NCBI GenBank assembly: GCA_018623515.1
Contig: JAAZVL010000007.1
Coordinates: 1 to 43,413 of the forward strand
Reading direction: 5' to 3'
Source: Marinobacter sp.
Lineage (GTDB): Bacteria > Pseudomonadota > Gammaproteobacteria > Pseudomonadales > Oleiphilaceae
Length of the DNA: 43,413 nt
Of this stretch, positions 34,748 through 43,413 are shown piece by piece; the first letter of the stretch is position 1, and each line of letters opens with the position of its first letter. The position numbers and the translations under genes were made by a program. The notes beneath the pieces are model-generated. The model saw only the letters and a list, made by a program, of their open reading frames with translations. It ran no database searches and was not told the DNA's origin.

Positions 34748-35641
34748 TCAGTGTGAATCGGTCAGCAGGACGGACTGGGAAAACCCCCGTGCCTCCAGCA
34801 GACTCTGGGTGCGCCGGGCCGCTTCCTCGTCCTCGAAGGGTCCGACCTGGACCCGGTGAAAGCGGCCGGCCTGGGTGTCGATGGCACGGACCCGCATCGG
34901 GTTTTCCAGCACCGACCGGACCCGGCTCAACAGGGCTTCCGCGGGATCCCGGCTACTGAAAGAACCCAACTGGACGAACAGGCCGCGGGATCCCGTGCCC
35001 GCGGCATTGTCCGCCACAGCTCCGGCAGTTGCCGGTGCGCCACGGCCACCGGGCACAAACGGTTCACCCGCCAGGGTCATGGAGCCATCCGGCCTCACCG
35101 TTATCGCCGCGACCTCAACCCTTGCCGTGCCTCGGGCCTGATAACCGAGTTTCTTGGCAGCAGCATAGGACAGATCAATCAGGCGGTCGCCATGGAAAGG
35201 CCCCCGATCATTGACCCGGACAATTACCGAGCGGCCGTTGTCCAGATTGGTGACCCGGGCATAGCCGGGAATCCGCAGGGACTTGTGGGCCGCGGACATC
35301 TCGTACATGTCGAAGGTTTCGCCGTTGGACGTCTTGTGACCGTGAAACTTCTCGCCATACCAGCTCGCAGTGCCGGTTGCGACGTAACCGTCATTACTCT
35401 CCAGAACCCGGTAGCTCTTGCCCCAGACGGTGTAAGGCGACTTGTTGCCGGCGTTCCGGGGTGACTCGTAGCGCGGCTGCGCATCAGCGAGTCCGGAGAC
35501 ATCAAAGTTTCCCGCCGGAGCCCGGTCCTGGCTGAGCGTGTAACGAGAGGAATGGTCCGTTTCGGGTGACGAGGCGCAGCCGGCAAGCACCACCGTGGCA
35601 AGGGCTGTCAACCACCATGTCAATGTAAACCTCGGCTTCAC
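34748..35641 (-). CDS. rlpA: RlpA: septal ring lytic transglycosylase, lipoprotein with SPOR domain
   Basis: Cleaves peptide-free (denuded) glycan at the septum. The lipoprotein signal MKPRFTLTWWLTALATVVLAGC ends in the lipobox L-A-G-C; the RlpA double-psi barrel carries ASWYGEKFHGHKTSNGETF and VRVNDRGPFHGDRLIDLS with its catalytic Asp; and a C-terminal SPOR domain (about residues 220-297, FVQLGSFSSRDPAEALL) binds denuded glycan. It lies between rodA and dacA; a lytic transglycosylase gene (mltB/sltB1) that usually sits between rodA and rlpA is absent here. Confidence 0.95.
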   Translation of the reverse strand: MKPRFTLTWWLTALATVVLAGCASSPETDHSSRYTLSQDRAPAGNFDVSGLADAQPRYESPRNAGNKSPYTVWGKSYRVLESNDGYVATGTASWYGEKFHGHKTSNGETFDMYEMSAAHKSLRIPGYARVTNLDNGRSVIVRVNDRGPFHGDRLIDLSYAAAKKLGYQARGTARVEVAAITVRPDGSMTLAGEPFVPGGRGAPATAGAVADNAAGTGSRGLFVQLGSFSSRDPAEALLSRVRSVLENPMRVRAIDTQAGRFHRVQVGPFEDEEAARRTQSLLEARGFSQSVLLTDSH

Positions 35642-35703
35642 GGTCCGGAAATCCCCTTTTGCTGTTTCCGCCCGGCTCGAACCCGGCGGTCTCCAACCAT
35701 TGT

Positions 35704-35737
35704 AGCGGGTTATCTTGCCGATTCACCATTACCCGCT
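35704..35737. repeat. Inverted repeat in the rodA-rlpA gap
   Basis: AGCGGGT (35704-35710) and ACCCGCT (35731-35737) are exact complements, 20 bp apart. On the minus strand, TACAAT follows immediately after this repeat and could be a -10 element of a promoter for rlpA. Confidence 0.4.
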
Positions 35738-35749
35738 TTCAATGGTTGA

Positions 35750-36892
35750 TCAGGCACTGATCATCCGGCGGTGGGTATGTATCGACATCAGTACACCGAA
35801 GGCCGCCATCAGCGTTACCCCCGACGTGCCCCCGTAACTGATCAGTGGCAGCGGCACCCCCACCACCGGCAGCAAGCCGCTGACCATCCCTACATTCACG
35901 AAGATGTAGATAAAGAACGTCATGGTCAAGGCTCCCGCTAACAATCGGCTGAACGAGTCCTGGGCGGTGGCTGCAATATACAGGCAGCGCAGGATGATCA
36001 GGAAGTAGACCGCCAGCAGCACCAGCATGCCGACAAAACCGAACTCCTCCGCCAGCACGGCAACGATGAAATCGGTATGGCTTTCCGGCAGGAATTCCAG
36101 GTGCGACTGGGTGCCTTGCAGCCAGCCCTTGCCGTCAATGCCGCCAGAACCGATCGCCGTCTTGGACTGGATAATGTTCCAGCCGGCGCCGAGCGGATCA
36201 CTCTGCGGGTCCAGCAGCGTCAGCACCCGCTGTTTCTGGTATTCCCGCATCACAAAGAACCACATCAGTGGCGCAGACACCGAGGCCATGGCAACAAAGG
36301 CGGCGATCAGCTTCCAGCTCATGCCGGCAAAGAAGACCACGAACAGGCCTGCCATCCCCACCAGCAGGGAAGTTCCCAGGTCCGGCTGTTGGATGATCAT
36401 CACCATCGGAACCAGCACAATGGCCAGCCCTACGGCAACCTGAGACAGGCGAGGCGGCAAAAAGTGCCGGGAAAGATACCAGGCCGCCATCATGGGAACG
36501 ACCAGCTTCATGATTTCCGAGGGCTGGAAGCGGGGCAACCCGGGTAACGCCAGCCAGCGCTGGGCACCCTTGGCGCCGACACCCACCACCAGAACCGCTG
36601 CCAGGGCCACCAGTCCGGCCGCGTAGAGCCAGGGCGCCCAGCGGCGGAACACGGCCGGATCAAGCTGGGCAAACACCAGCATTACCACAAAAGCGACGCC
36701 CAGGCGGATCCCCTGGGCCTTGACCACTTCGATGTTGCGGTCCGCACCGCTGTAGAGAACAAACAGGCCCCCGGAGACCAGGATCAGCAGCAGGAGGAGC
36801 AGGATCGGATCCAGATGCAGGGCGAACCAGAAGCTCCGCGAACGGGCCAGGGGGCCGGAGGCAGCCGGATCAACCAGATCTTTCAATGCCAT
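35750..36892 (-). CDS. rodA: RodA: SEDS peptidoglycan glycosyltransferase
   Basis: The elongasome glycan polymerase working with PBP2. A 380-residue polytopic membrane protein with about ten helices; VGVPLPLISYGGTSG near the C-terminus and FLPESHTDFIVAVLAEEFGFVG are the SEDS hallmark. The ATG overlaps the mrdA stop as TGATG, so the two are probably translationally coupled. Confidence 0.97.
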   Translation of the reverse strand: MALKDLVDPAASGPLARSRSFWFALHLDPILLLLLLILVSGGLFVLYSGADRNIEVVKAQGIRLGVAFVVMLVFAQLDPAVFRRWAPWLYAAGLVALAAVLVVGVGAKGAQRWLALPGLPRFQPSEIMKLVVPMMAAWYLSRHFLPPRLSQVAVGLAIVLVPMVMIIQQPDLGTSLLVGMAGLFVVFFAGMSWKLIAAFVAMASVSAPLMWFFVMREYQKQRVLTLLDPQSDPLGAGWNIIQSKTAIGSGGIDGKGWLQGTQSHLEFLPESHTDFIVAVLAEEFGFVGMLVLLAVYFLIILRCLYIAATAQDSFSRLLAGALTMTFFIYIFVNVGMVSGLLPVVGVPLPLISYGGTSGVTLMAAFGVLMSIHTHRRMISA

Positions 36893-38784
36893 CAGTCCAG
36901 TCCCCCTGTTGCCTGGCTTACCAGCCCGCTGCCACTGCTCTCTGAAAATTCCAGCAACCAGGCATCAAACAGGGCCCGCGCGACCGGAGCCGCCGTGCCA
37001 CTGCCACTGCCTCCGTTCTCGACGATGACAGACACCACAATTTGCGGATCCTCGACCGGCGCAAAACCAACGAACAGGGCATGATCCCGGAGACGCTCCC
37101 GAATTTCCTCTGCGTCGTATTCTTCGTCTTCCGCAAGACTGAATACCTGGGCCGTTCCGGTCTTCCCTGCCATACGGTATGGTGCATCGCTGCCGGCCCG
37201 TCTGGCCGTACCCTTGGTGCCATGCATGACCTCCGCCATGCTCTCGACCACATATTCCCAGTCATCGGGATTCTTGAGCTTCAGGGGCTCATGGGTCTCG
37301 TCCGGAAGCACATCCTCCACCGAATCATCCCCGATCACATCCCTGAGCAGGCGGGGCTCGATCCAGGTGCCACGGTTGGCAATCAGGGCGGTGGCGGTGG
37401 CCATCTGTAGCGGAGTTGCCAGCATGAAGCCCTGACCGATCCCCAGGTTGACCGAATCCCCCGGGTACCAGGGTTCATTGCGCATGGCGCGCTTCCACTC
37501 CCGGGACGGCAATAGCCCGCTCAGAGCCCCCGACACGTCCAGAGCAGCATCCTCCCCGTACCCGAAGCTTGAGAGATAGCCGGACATGGTGTCGACGCCC
37601 ATCTCGACGGCGGTTTCGTAGAAGTAAACATCGCAAGACTCGGCGATGGCATCCTTGAGGTCCACCCAGCCGTGGCCGCTGCGCTTCCAGTCCCGATACC
37701 GGCGCCCGCCTTCCTTGAGCTGAAAATAGCCGGGATCCCAGATGGTACGGTCGCGCGTGGTCACTCCGCTGTCCAGAGCAGCAATCGCCAGCATCGGCTT
37801 CAGAACCGAACCCGGCGGATACTGGCCGCGCAGTGCCCGGTTGAACAGAGGCTTGTCCTTGCTCTGACTCAGGGCACGGTAGTCATCCACACTGATACCG
37901 GTGACAAACTTGTTGGTGTCGAACCCCGGCACACTGGCCAGGGCCAGAATGCCCCCCGTTTTGGGCTCAATGGCGATCACCGCACCACGGCGGCCGTCCA
38001 GGAGTTCGTGCGCCCGCTGCTGCAACCGCAAATCCAGATGCAGCTCCAGGTCCTCCCCCGGCACGGGGTTCTCGCGCTCAAGCACCCGCAGCGTGCGACC
38101 CCGGGCATTGGTTTCGACGTGCTGGTAACCGACCCTGCCATGCAGGGTGTCCTCATAGAAACGCTCGACTCCGGACTTGCCGATATAGTTGGTGCCGGCG
38201 TAGTTGACCGGATCGATCCGCTGCAACTCTTCACGGTTGATGCGGCCAACATAGCCCAGTACATGGGCTGTCAGTTCACTGTGGGGGTAGTACCGGACCA
38301 GCTCCGCCTCGACTTCAACGCCAGGCAACTCATGACGATGCACCGCGAGCCTGGCAATCTCCTGCTCGGTCAGGTCATACCGGAGAGGAATCTCCTGGAA
38401 TGGCCGCCGGGGTTCCTGCAATCGGCGGTGAAAGCGTTCAAGATCCTGCGCAGAAATGTCCAGGATGCCGCCCAGCCGGCTGAGCGTCTCATCCATGCCA
38501 TCCACGCGCTCCGGCACCAGAGTAACGCTGAACACCGGACGGTTCTCCGCCAACAGCTTTCCGTTACGGTCATAGATCAGCCCGCGCGGAGGGGGTACGG
38601 ACTGCACCTGCACCCGGTTCTTGTCGGAAATCGTCGTGTAGATGTCATGCTCCACAACCTGGAGCTGATACATGCGGCCCAGCAGGCCACCCAGCATCAG
38701 GATGACAAACACCAGCATCACCACAGTGCGGCGCTGGAACAAACGGCGTTCGGCTGCGGTATCCTTGAATTCACCCCATGGCAT
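36892..38784 (-). CDS. mrdA: Penicillin-binding protein 2, MrdA
   Basis: The elongation-specific transpeptidase. The 630 residues include an N-terminal membrane helix (about 20-42), a PBP dimerisation domain (PPPRGLIYDRNGKLLAENRPVFS) and the transpeptidase motifs S326-V-L-K329, S383-C-D385 and K541-T-G543. It is preceded by rlmH with 9 bp between, and rodA follows with a one-base overlap. Confidence 0.97.
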   Translation of the reverse strand: MPWGEFKDTAAERRLFQRRTVVMLVFVILMLGGLLGRMYQLQVVEHDIYTTISDKNRVQVQSVPPPRGLIYDRNGKLLAENRPVFSVTLVPERVDGMDETLSRLGGILDISAQDLERFHRRLQEPRRPFQEIPLRYDLTEQEIARLAVHRHELPGVEVEAELVRYYPHSELTAHVLGYVGRINREELQRIDPVNYAGTNYIGKSGVERFYEDTLHGRVGYQHVETNARGRTLRVLERENPVPGEDLELHLDLRLQQRAHELLDGRRGAVIAIEPKTGGILALASVPGFDTNKFVTGISVDDYRALSQSKDKPLFNRALRGQYPPGSVLKPMLAIAALDSGVTTRDRTIWDPGYFQLKEGGRRYRDWKRSGHGWVDLKDAIAESCDVYFYETAVEMGVDTMSGYLSSFGYGEDAALDVSGALSGLLPSREWKRAMRNEPWYPGDSVNLGIGQGFMLATPLQMATATALIANRGTWIEPRLLRDVIGDDSVEDVLPDETHEPLKLKNPDDWEYVVESMAEVMHGTKGTARRAGSDAPYRMAGKTGTAQVFSLAEDEEYDAEEIRERLRDHALFVGFAPVEDPQIVVSVIVENGGSGSGTAAPVARALFDAWLLEFSESSGSGLVSQATGGLD

Positions 38785-38793
38785 AACTGCCCC

Positions 38794-39264
38794 CTAGGCC
38801 CGGTGGTACGGGTGATTACGGGTGATCGACCAGGCCCGATAGAGCTGTTCCGCCAGCAGGATTCTCACCAGCGGGTGAGGGAGGGTCAGGGGCGACAGCG
38901 ACCATTGCTGATCCGCCCGCTGCCGACAGGCATCCGCCAGACCATCAGGCCCACCGACCAGGAAACTGACGTCACGGCCGTCCTGCTGCCAGTTTTCAAG
39001 CTGGCTGGCGAGTTTTTCGGTGGACCAGGGCCGACCGCCGACTTCCAGTGCAACCACCCGGTCCCTCGGGCCGGTGGCCGACAGAATCGCGTCACTTTCC
39101 TTTTGCATCAGCCTGGGGATGTCAGGGTTCTTGCCCCGGTGTGCCATGGGGATTTCGACCAGCTCAAGGGGAAGCTCCGGGGGCATCCGGCGGGCGTAAT
39201 CGTGGTACCCGGCACTGACCCAGTCGGGCATCTTCTGCCCCACACAGATCAGACGTAACCGCAT
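38794..39264 (-). CDS. rlmH: 23S rRNA (pseudouridine-1915-N3)-methyltransferase RlmH
   Basis: A SPOUT methyltransferase acting on the mature 70S ribosome. 156 residues: [28 protein letters not shown] at the N-terminus and VGGPDGL plus [25 protein letters not shown] at the knot. It lies two bp after rsfS, the conserved rsfS-rlmH pair. Confidence 0.97.
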   Translation of the reverse strand: MRLRLICVGQKMPDWVSAGYHDYARRMPPELPLELVEIPMAHRGKNPDIPRLMQKESDAILSATGPRDRVVALEVGGRPWSTEKLASQLENWQQDGRDVSFLVGGPDGLADACRQRADQQWSLSPLTLPHPLVRILLAEQLYRAWSITRNHPYHRA

Positions 39265-39266
39265 GA

Positions 39267-39617
39267 TTATTCGCTGCCCGCGACACCCACATCCGGTGCG
39301 TCGCGCCAGAATCGCTCCAGATCATAGAACTCGCGGGTAGCGGGCATCATGACATGAACCACAACATCGCCGAGGTCTACCAGTATCCAGTCACTGGCAG
39401 CGGCGCCCTCGACATTACTGGCGCGCACACCCTGCTCTTTGGCTTCGACCACCACTGAATCAGCAAGGGACTTTACATGACGGTTCGAGGTACCGGACGC
39501 CAGCACCATGAAATCCGTGACGCTGGTACGGTCACGAACATCAATCACACTGATGTCCTGCGCTTTCACCTCTTCAAGTGCATTTACAACCAGATTTTTC
39601 AGTTCTTCAGCCTGCAT
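39267..39617 (-). CDS. rsfS: Ribosomal silencing factor RsfS
   Basis: Binds L14 and blocks 30S-50S joining under nutrient limitation. 116 residues; [33 protein letters not shown] is the family signature. Its start lies 70 bp after the nadD stop. Confidence 0.96.
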   Translation of the reverse strand: MQAEELKNLVVNALEEVKAQDISVIDVRDRTSVTDFMVLASGTSNRHVKSLADSVVVEAKEQGVRASNVEGAAASDWILVDLGDVVVHVMMPATREFYDLERFWRDAPDVGVAGSE

Positions 39618-39687
39618 AATTACCCTGTTGTACGGGCTTCAGCCGGATTGGCTGCCCGAATAGTCATACTCAGACGCGATTGTAGCA

Positions 39688-40344
39688 CTAAAAGTTCCCC
39701 TCAGGGCAGGCACCGTAAAGCCCCTGGTGGCGGATTTCTTCCCAGACCGAAGCGGGGATCAGGTAACGGGGGGAGCGGCCAGCGGCAATCCGTTCCCGGA
39801 TCCCGGTGGCGGAGATATCCAGCAGCGGAGGGTCCAGTTCCAGAATACAACCGGCGGGGGCGCTCCGGAGGCTACCGACGCCCTCCGCTCTCCGTCCCGC
39901 CAACAACCTGGCGGGAGCGCCCTGGGGATCCAGGGCCGGGCCCGGACGGCGCACGACCACGATATGGGCCAACTCCGGAATGCACTCCCATTCCCGCCAG
40001 CGGTCGAAGCCCGCGAAGGCATCGGTACCAACCACCATCACCAGGGGATCGTCCGGCCCCAGCTCGTCCCGCAACTGCCGGAGAGTATCGGCGGTATAGG
40101 AAGCCCCGGCGCGACGTAGCTCCCGGTCGTCAATGTGCAGACGGGGTTCGCCCTGCACCGCCAGCTCCATCAGCCTCAGCCGCTGGGACGCACTGGCACC
40201 GGTGTCGCCCCGGTGTGGCGGGATGTGACACGGCACCAGGCTGACGTGATCCACCTCCAGTCGATCGCACAACTCGATCGCGAGGCGCAGATGGCCGTGA
40301 TGAATCGGGTCGAAGGTGCCACCGTAGATGACGTGCATCGACAT
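39688..40344 (-). CDS. nadD: Nicotinate-nucleotide adenylyltransferase
   Basis: Adenylates nicotinate mononucleotide in NAD synthesis. 218 residues; VIYGGTFDPIHHGHLRLA carries the (H/T)xGH nucleotidyl-transferase motif and ISATGIRERI is the substrate-binding motif near the C-terminus. The ATG overlaps the proA stop in TGATG, so translation is coupled. Confidence 0.96.
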   Translation of the reverse strand: MSMHVIYGGTFDPIHHGHLRLAIELCDRLEVDHVSLVPCHIPPHRGDTGASASQRLRLMELAVQGEPRLHIDDRELRRAGASYTADTLRQLRDELGPDDPLVMVVGTDAFAGFDRWREWECIPELAHIVVVRRPGPALDPQGAPARLLAGRRAEGVGSLRSAPAGCILELDPPLLDISATGIRERIAAGRSPRYLIPASVWEEIRHQGLYGACPEGNF

Positions 40345-41600
40345 CAGGTCCGGACGTGACCGTCGCCGAATACCACGTACTTCTGGGAGGTCAGTCCCTC
40401 CAGCCCCACCGGTCCGCGAGCATGGATCTTGTCGGTGGAAATCCCGATCTCTGCACCGAGACCATACTCAAAACCGTCGGCAAACCGGGTGGACGCGTTG
40501 ACCATTACCGAACTGGAGTCCACCTCCGTGATGAACCGTCGGGCCCGGGTGTAATTTTCCGTGATGATGCTGTCGGTATGCTGGGAGCTGTAACGATTTA
40601 TGTGCTCAATGGCGCCATCGAGCCCGTCCACCACCCGAACCGCCAGGATCGGCGCCAGGTATTCTTCTTCCCAATCCGCCTCGGTGGCCTCACCAGCTCC
40701 GGGGACGATCTCCCGGGTTTCCGGGCACCCCCGTAACTCCACGCCCTTTTCCTCGAAGGCGGAGGCCAGCAATGGCAGGATATCGGCCGCCACTTCCCGG
40801 TCGACCAGCAGGGTTTCCATGGTGTTGCAGGTGCCGTAGCGCTGGGTCTTGGCATTGACCGCTACTTTCAGCGCCTTTTCCGGATCGGCGTGGCTGTCGA
40901 TGTAGACATGGCACACACCGTCCAGGTGCTTGATGACCGGCACGCGGGCATCCCGGCTGATCCTCTCGATCAGACCCTTGCCGCCACGGGGCACAATGAC
41001 ATCGACATACCGGGGCATGGTAATCAACTCTCCGACCGCGGCCCGGTCGGTGGTCTTCACCACCTGCACCGCGGTCTCGGGCAGACCGGCGGCCGCCAGC
41101 CCCTTGGCCAGACAGGCGGCAATAGCCTGGTTGGAATGAATAGCCTCGGAGCCACCACGCAGAATGGTGGCATTGCCCGATTTCAGACAAAGACTGGCCG
41201 CTTCCACGGTGACGTTGGGACGAGACTCATAGATGATACCGATCACGCCCAGGGGCACACGCATCTTGCCAACCTGGATGCCGGACGGACGATAGGTCAT
41301 GCCGGTGATTTCACCGATCGGATCCGGCAGCGAGGCCACCTGCTTCAATCCCTCGATCATGGTATCGATTCGCTGGGGCGTCAGTTCCAGCCGGTCCAGC
41401 ATGGCGGCATCCAGACCGTTCTCGCGCCCTTTCTCCAGATCCTTGCTGTTGGCGACCGCCAGTTCGTTGCGAGCGGCATCAAGGGCCTCTGCCGTGGCCA
41501 GCAAAGCCTGATTGCGCGTGGCCGTGGTTGACCGGGCTACCTGTGTGGCGGCCGCTCGCGCCTGCTGGCCGACCTCGGCCATGTATGCTGCTATATCCAT
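40344..41600 (-). CDS. proA: Glutamate-5-semialdehyde dehydrogenase (gamma-glutamyl phosphate reductase)
   Basis: Second step of proline synthesis. 418 residues from the ATG at 41600, with AAGGA six bases upstream (a longer TTG start at 41627 is less likely). The catalytic Cys is in [14 protein letters not shown] and the NADP-binding part includes [18 protein letters not shown]. It heads the proA-nadD-rsfS cluster. Confidence 0.96.
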   Translation of the reverse strand: MDIAAYMAEVGQQARAAATQVARSTTATRNQALLATAEALDAARNELAVANSKDLEKGRENGLDAAMLDRLELTPQRIDTMIEGLKQVASLPDPIGEITGMTYRPSGIQVGKMRVPLGVIGIIYESRPNVTVEAASLCLKSGNATILRGGSEAIHSNQAIAACLAKGLAAAGLPETAVQVVKTTDRAAVGELITMPRYVDVIVPRGGKGLIERISRDARVPVIKHLDGVCHVYIDSHADPEKALKVAVNAKTQRYGTCNTMETLLVDREVAADILPLLASAFEEKGVELRGCPETREIVPGAGEATEADWEEEYLAPILAVRVVDGLDGAIEHINRYSSQHTDSIITENYTRARRFITEVDSSSVMVNASTRFADGFEYGLGAEIGISTDKIHARGPVGLEGLTSQKYVVFGDGHVRT

Positions 41601-41760
41601 CCCGTGTCCTTGTACCTTGTCAGTCAAATTCAGGAATAAGGGCCTAACTTTACCTTTCCCGTTTCAAGTACGCATCCCAAACCATTATTATACCGCTGCG
41701 CTATGCTTCATACTTGAGGAGCCTCTGATTAATGGATGCCCGGGAGAGGAAGGACACACC

Positions 41761-42774
41761 ATGGCCCAGACGGCCGACAAATTCCTGCTGACCAGGTTGT
41801 CACGAGCCGGGTTCCTGGTATTTATTGCCATAACCCTGCTCGGCGCCCTTCTCAGCCAGCCATTGATGGCAGCGGCTTCTGCCGCAGCCGCCGGCGTCGT
41901 TATCAGCGGCCGTACGTTTCACCCGGACCGGGCAAAATGGCCCTGGCCCCTGATCCAACGGCTGTTTTTTATCGCCCTGACGCTGTTGCTGCTTTCCGGA
42001 TTCGTATTGGGCCCCTGGGCACTCATTCATTGGCTCTACGCCATCCCTCTGGTTGCCTTTGCGCTGTTCCCCTCCGCCGCCGCCACGATCCTGGCCCTGT
42101 CGGTGACGATCCTGGCCATGACCGGCGTCTGGTGGGCGACCGGCCTGCCCGACCGGCACCAGATGATCAGCGCCTTCCTGTTGACGCTGTTGCTGTCCGG
42201 CCTCGTGGTGTTCCTGCGTGAATACAAGAGCCGTCAGCTTGCGCCCTTACGACGCACAGATGAGCTGACCCAGGCCGCCAGCCGGGAGTATCTGTCCGCG
42301 GACCTGCACAAGGAGATCCAGCGCAGCGAGCGGGAAGGCACGGACATGTCGGTCATCATGATCGGGCTGGACACGCACCTGAGCGACAACGAGCGGGATG
42401 AGGACATCCGCTCGATTCTGCCCCGGATCGGCCGCTATCTGCATTCCCAACTACGGGATTTCGACACCTATTACCGGGTGGCAGACCTGCAGTTTCTGGT
42501 CATCCTGCCCGGCATTGGCACCAATAACGCCCTCGACCGGGCCGAGACCATCCGTGCCGGACTGCAGACACTGCTCGAGTCGCACGGAATGCGCCTGACC
42601 GTGAGCACCGGCATTGCCGGACTCAATATCGGCGATGATGCCGACAGCCTGCAGCAGAGCGCAGCCCATGCCCTGCGTCGAGCCCAACAACAGGGCGGCA
42701 ACCGCACCCAGGTCTACAGCGCCTGGTCCCAGCAGAACCACGGCGTGACCGGGCAGGAGCGGCCGGCGTCATGA
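41761..42774 (+). CDS. Membrane protein with degenerate GGDEF domain but intact I-site
   Basis: A 337-residue protein with about five predicted membrane helices in the first 155 residues and a GGDEF-fold C-terminal half. TDELTQAASREYL matches the DxLTxL start of the domain, but the catalytic motif is replaced by ADLQF at 241-245, so cyclase activity is unlikely. R232-D-F-D235 stands exactly five residues before that motif, the canonical position of the RxxD inhibitory site that binds c-di-GMP. GGAAGGA precedes the ATG. It is probably a c-di-GMP effector, by inference. Stop and next start overlap as ATGA. Confidence 0.85.
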   Translation: MAQTADKFLLTRLSRAGFLVFIAITLLGALLSQPLMAAASAAAAGVVISGRTFHPDRAKWPWPLIQRLFFIALTLLLLSGFVLGPWALIHWLYAIPLVAFALFPSAAATILALSVTILAMTGVWWATGLPDRHQMISAFLLTLLLSGLVVFLREYKSRQLAPLRRTDELTQAASREYLSADLHKEIQRSEREGTDMSVIMIGLDTHLSDNERDEDIRSILPRIGRYLHSQLRDFDTYYRVADLQFLVILPGIGTNNALDRAETIRAGLQTLLESHGMRLTVSTGIAGLNIGDDADSLQQSAAHALRRAQQQGGNRTQVYSAWSQQNHGVTGQERPAS

Positions 42775-43413
42775 CCGAAACCCGCCTGAGAACCTGGACC
42801 CACAGCACCGGCTACATTCTGGCGACCCTGTTCATTGCCAGCCTGGCAGGCCAGAACCTGCGCTATGGCTTCTATGACCTGTTTTACCTGGCGTCCGGCA
42901 TGACCATGCTCACCGCCGCCGGACTGGTCTACACCATCATCAAACGCCGGCACCAGCTCGCTGCCCCGGGGCACCTCATTATCCTGTCCGGACTGAACAG
43001 CGGCCTGGTGGCCGCGATGATCACCATGGACGGCCCGGGCATCAGCCACTGGGCAATGCCGCTGCTGGTTCTGAACCTGCTGATCCTGCCGCTGCGCCAG
43101 GGTCTGGGGTTATCGGTGCTTTTACTGGTGCCGCTCGGGGTAACCCTGTTCCTGAAGCATCCGGCCAGCGACGCCATGGCTATTACCACGGGCCTGCTGA
43201 TTCTGCTCACGGTCACTGGCCTCTATACCTGGCACTACAGCCACATGGCCCAATCCGCCGAAGACCTGGCGATCACAGACCCCATCACTGGTGCCCACAA
43301 TGCCCGTTTCCTGGCCGAAACCCTGCAAAAGGAGATCAGCCGGGCCATTGCCACCGGGCACCCGCTTTCAGTTATCCACCTTGGCCTCGATTATGTGGAT
43401 GAAGCCAGGGACC
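42771..43413 (+). CDS. Second membrane GGDEF-like protein, truncated by window end
   Basis: Starts at the ATG in the ATGA overlap with the preceding gene and stays open to the last base (214 codons visible). It has about six hydrophobic segments in residues 10-160, followed by the beginning of a GGDEF-like domain: TDPITGAHNARFLAETLQKEI aligns with TDELTQAASREYLSADLHKEI of the upstream protein, and LSVIHLGLD with MSVIMIGLD. So the two are paralogs. The catalytic motif would lie beyond the window, so activity cannot be judged. Confidence 0.8.
   Translation, partial: MTETRLRTWTHSTGYILATLFIASLAGQNLRYGFYDLFYLASGMTMLTAAGLVYTIIKRRHQLAAPGHLIILSGLNSGLVAAMITMDGPGISHWAMPLLVLNLLILPLRQGLGLSVLLLVPLGVTLFLKHPASDAMAITTGLLILLTVTGLYTWHYSHMAQSAEDLAITDPITGAHNARFLAETLQKEISRAIATGHPLSVIHLGLDYVDEARD

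Noticed and set aside
37672..39258. A 528-codon open frame on the plus strand
   Set aside because: It is antisense to mrdA and rlmH, which have full sets of family motifs.

Overview
The window is a compact, GC-rich chromosomal segment of a gammaproteobacterium. Gene content and order (prs-rplY-pth-ychF; rpsF-rpsR-membrane protein-rplI-dnaB-alr; mpl-ubiX; proA-nadD-rsfS-rlmH-mrdA-rodA-rlpA-dacA-ybeD-lipB), together with an Anr/Fnr-type regulator, point to Marinobacter or a close relative. That assignment is inferred from synteny and protein character, not from a database search. I see no prophage, insertion sequence, CRISPR array or integrated island. Almost everything is core genome.

Layout. 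Positions 1-3.4 kb hold the 3' part of prs, then rplY, pth and ychF. A tRNA-Met and two small paralogous two-helix membrane proteins follow (3.5-4.2 kb). Next come a serine hydrolase (4.3-5.5 kb), O-acetylhomoserine sulfhydrylase (5.7-6.9 kb), lipA (7.1-8.1 kb), a Q-rich Spy/CpxP-like periplasmic protein on the minus strand, the GTPase ylqF, fabB, and an anr-type oxygen sensor with a perfect Anr/FNR box in front of it. From 12.1 to 21.7 kb the minus strand carries an RmlD-like reductase, alr, dnaB, the rpsF-rpsR-rplI operon, rlmB and rnr; an unknown 118-residue protein at 13.1 kb is on the plus strand. A tRNA-Leu(CAG) is divergent from rnr.

From 22.1 to 27.5 kb the minus strand carries a large unknown lipoprotein, an acyl-CoA dehydrogenase, ubiX and mpl. 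A phosphofructokinase with PPi-type signature residues is on the plus strand, followed by a glutaredoxin, a YqaA-type membrane protein, an ABC1-family kinase-like protein and a membrane diguanylate cyclase. From 32.6 to 41.6 kb a long minus-strand cluster (proA to lipB) combines proline and NAD synthesis, ribosome maturation, the elongasome (PBP2, RodA), septal and carboxypeptidase peptidoglycan factors, and lipoate attachment. The last 1.7 kb holds two tandem, overlapping, membrane-anchored GGDEF-like proteins.

The observations most worth following are: a degenerate GGDEF protein that lost its catalytic motif but kept an exactly spaced RxxD I-site, a likely c-di-GMP receptor, translationally coupled to a paralog that runs off the window; two small membrane proteins that align without gaps over 51 residues; the Anr box pair; a candidate S6:S18-binding leader hairpin before rpsF; and a shared stable-RNA promoter architecture for the two tRNA genes.
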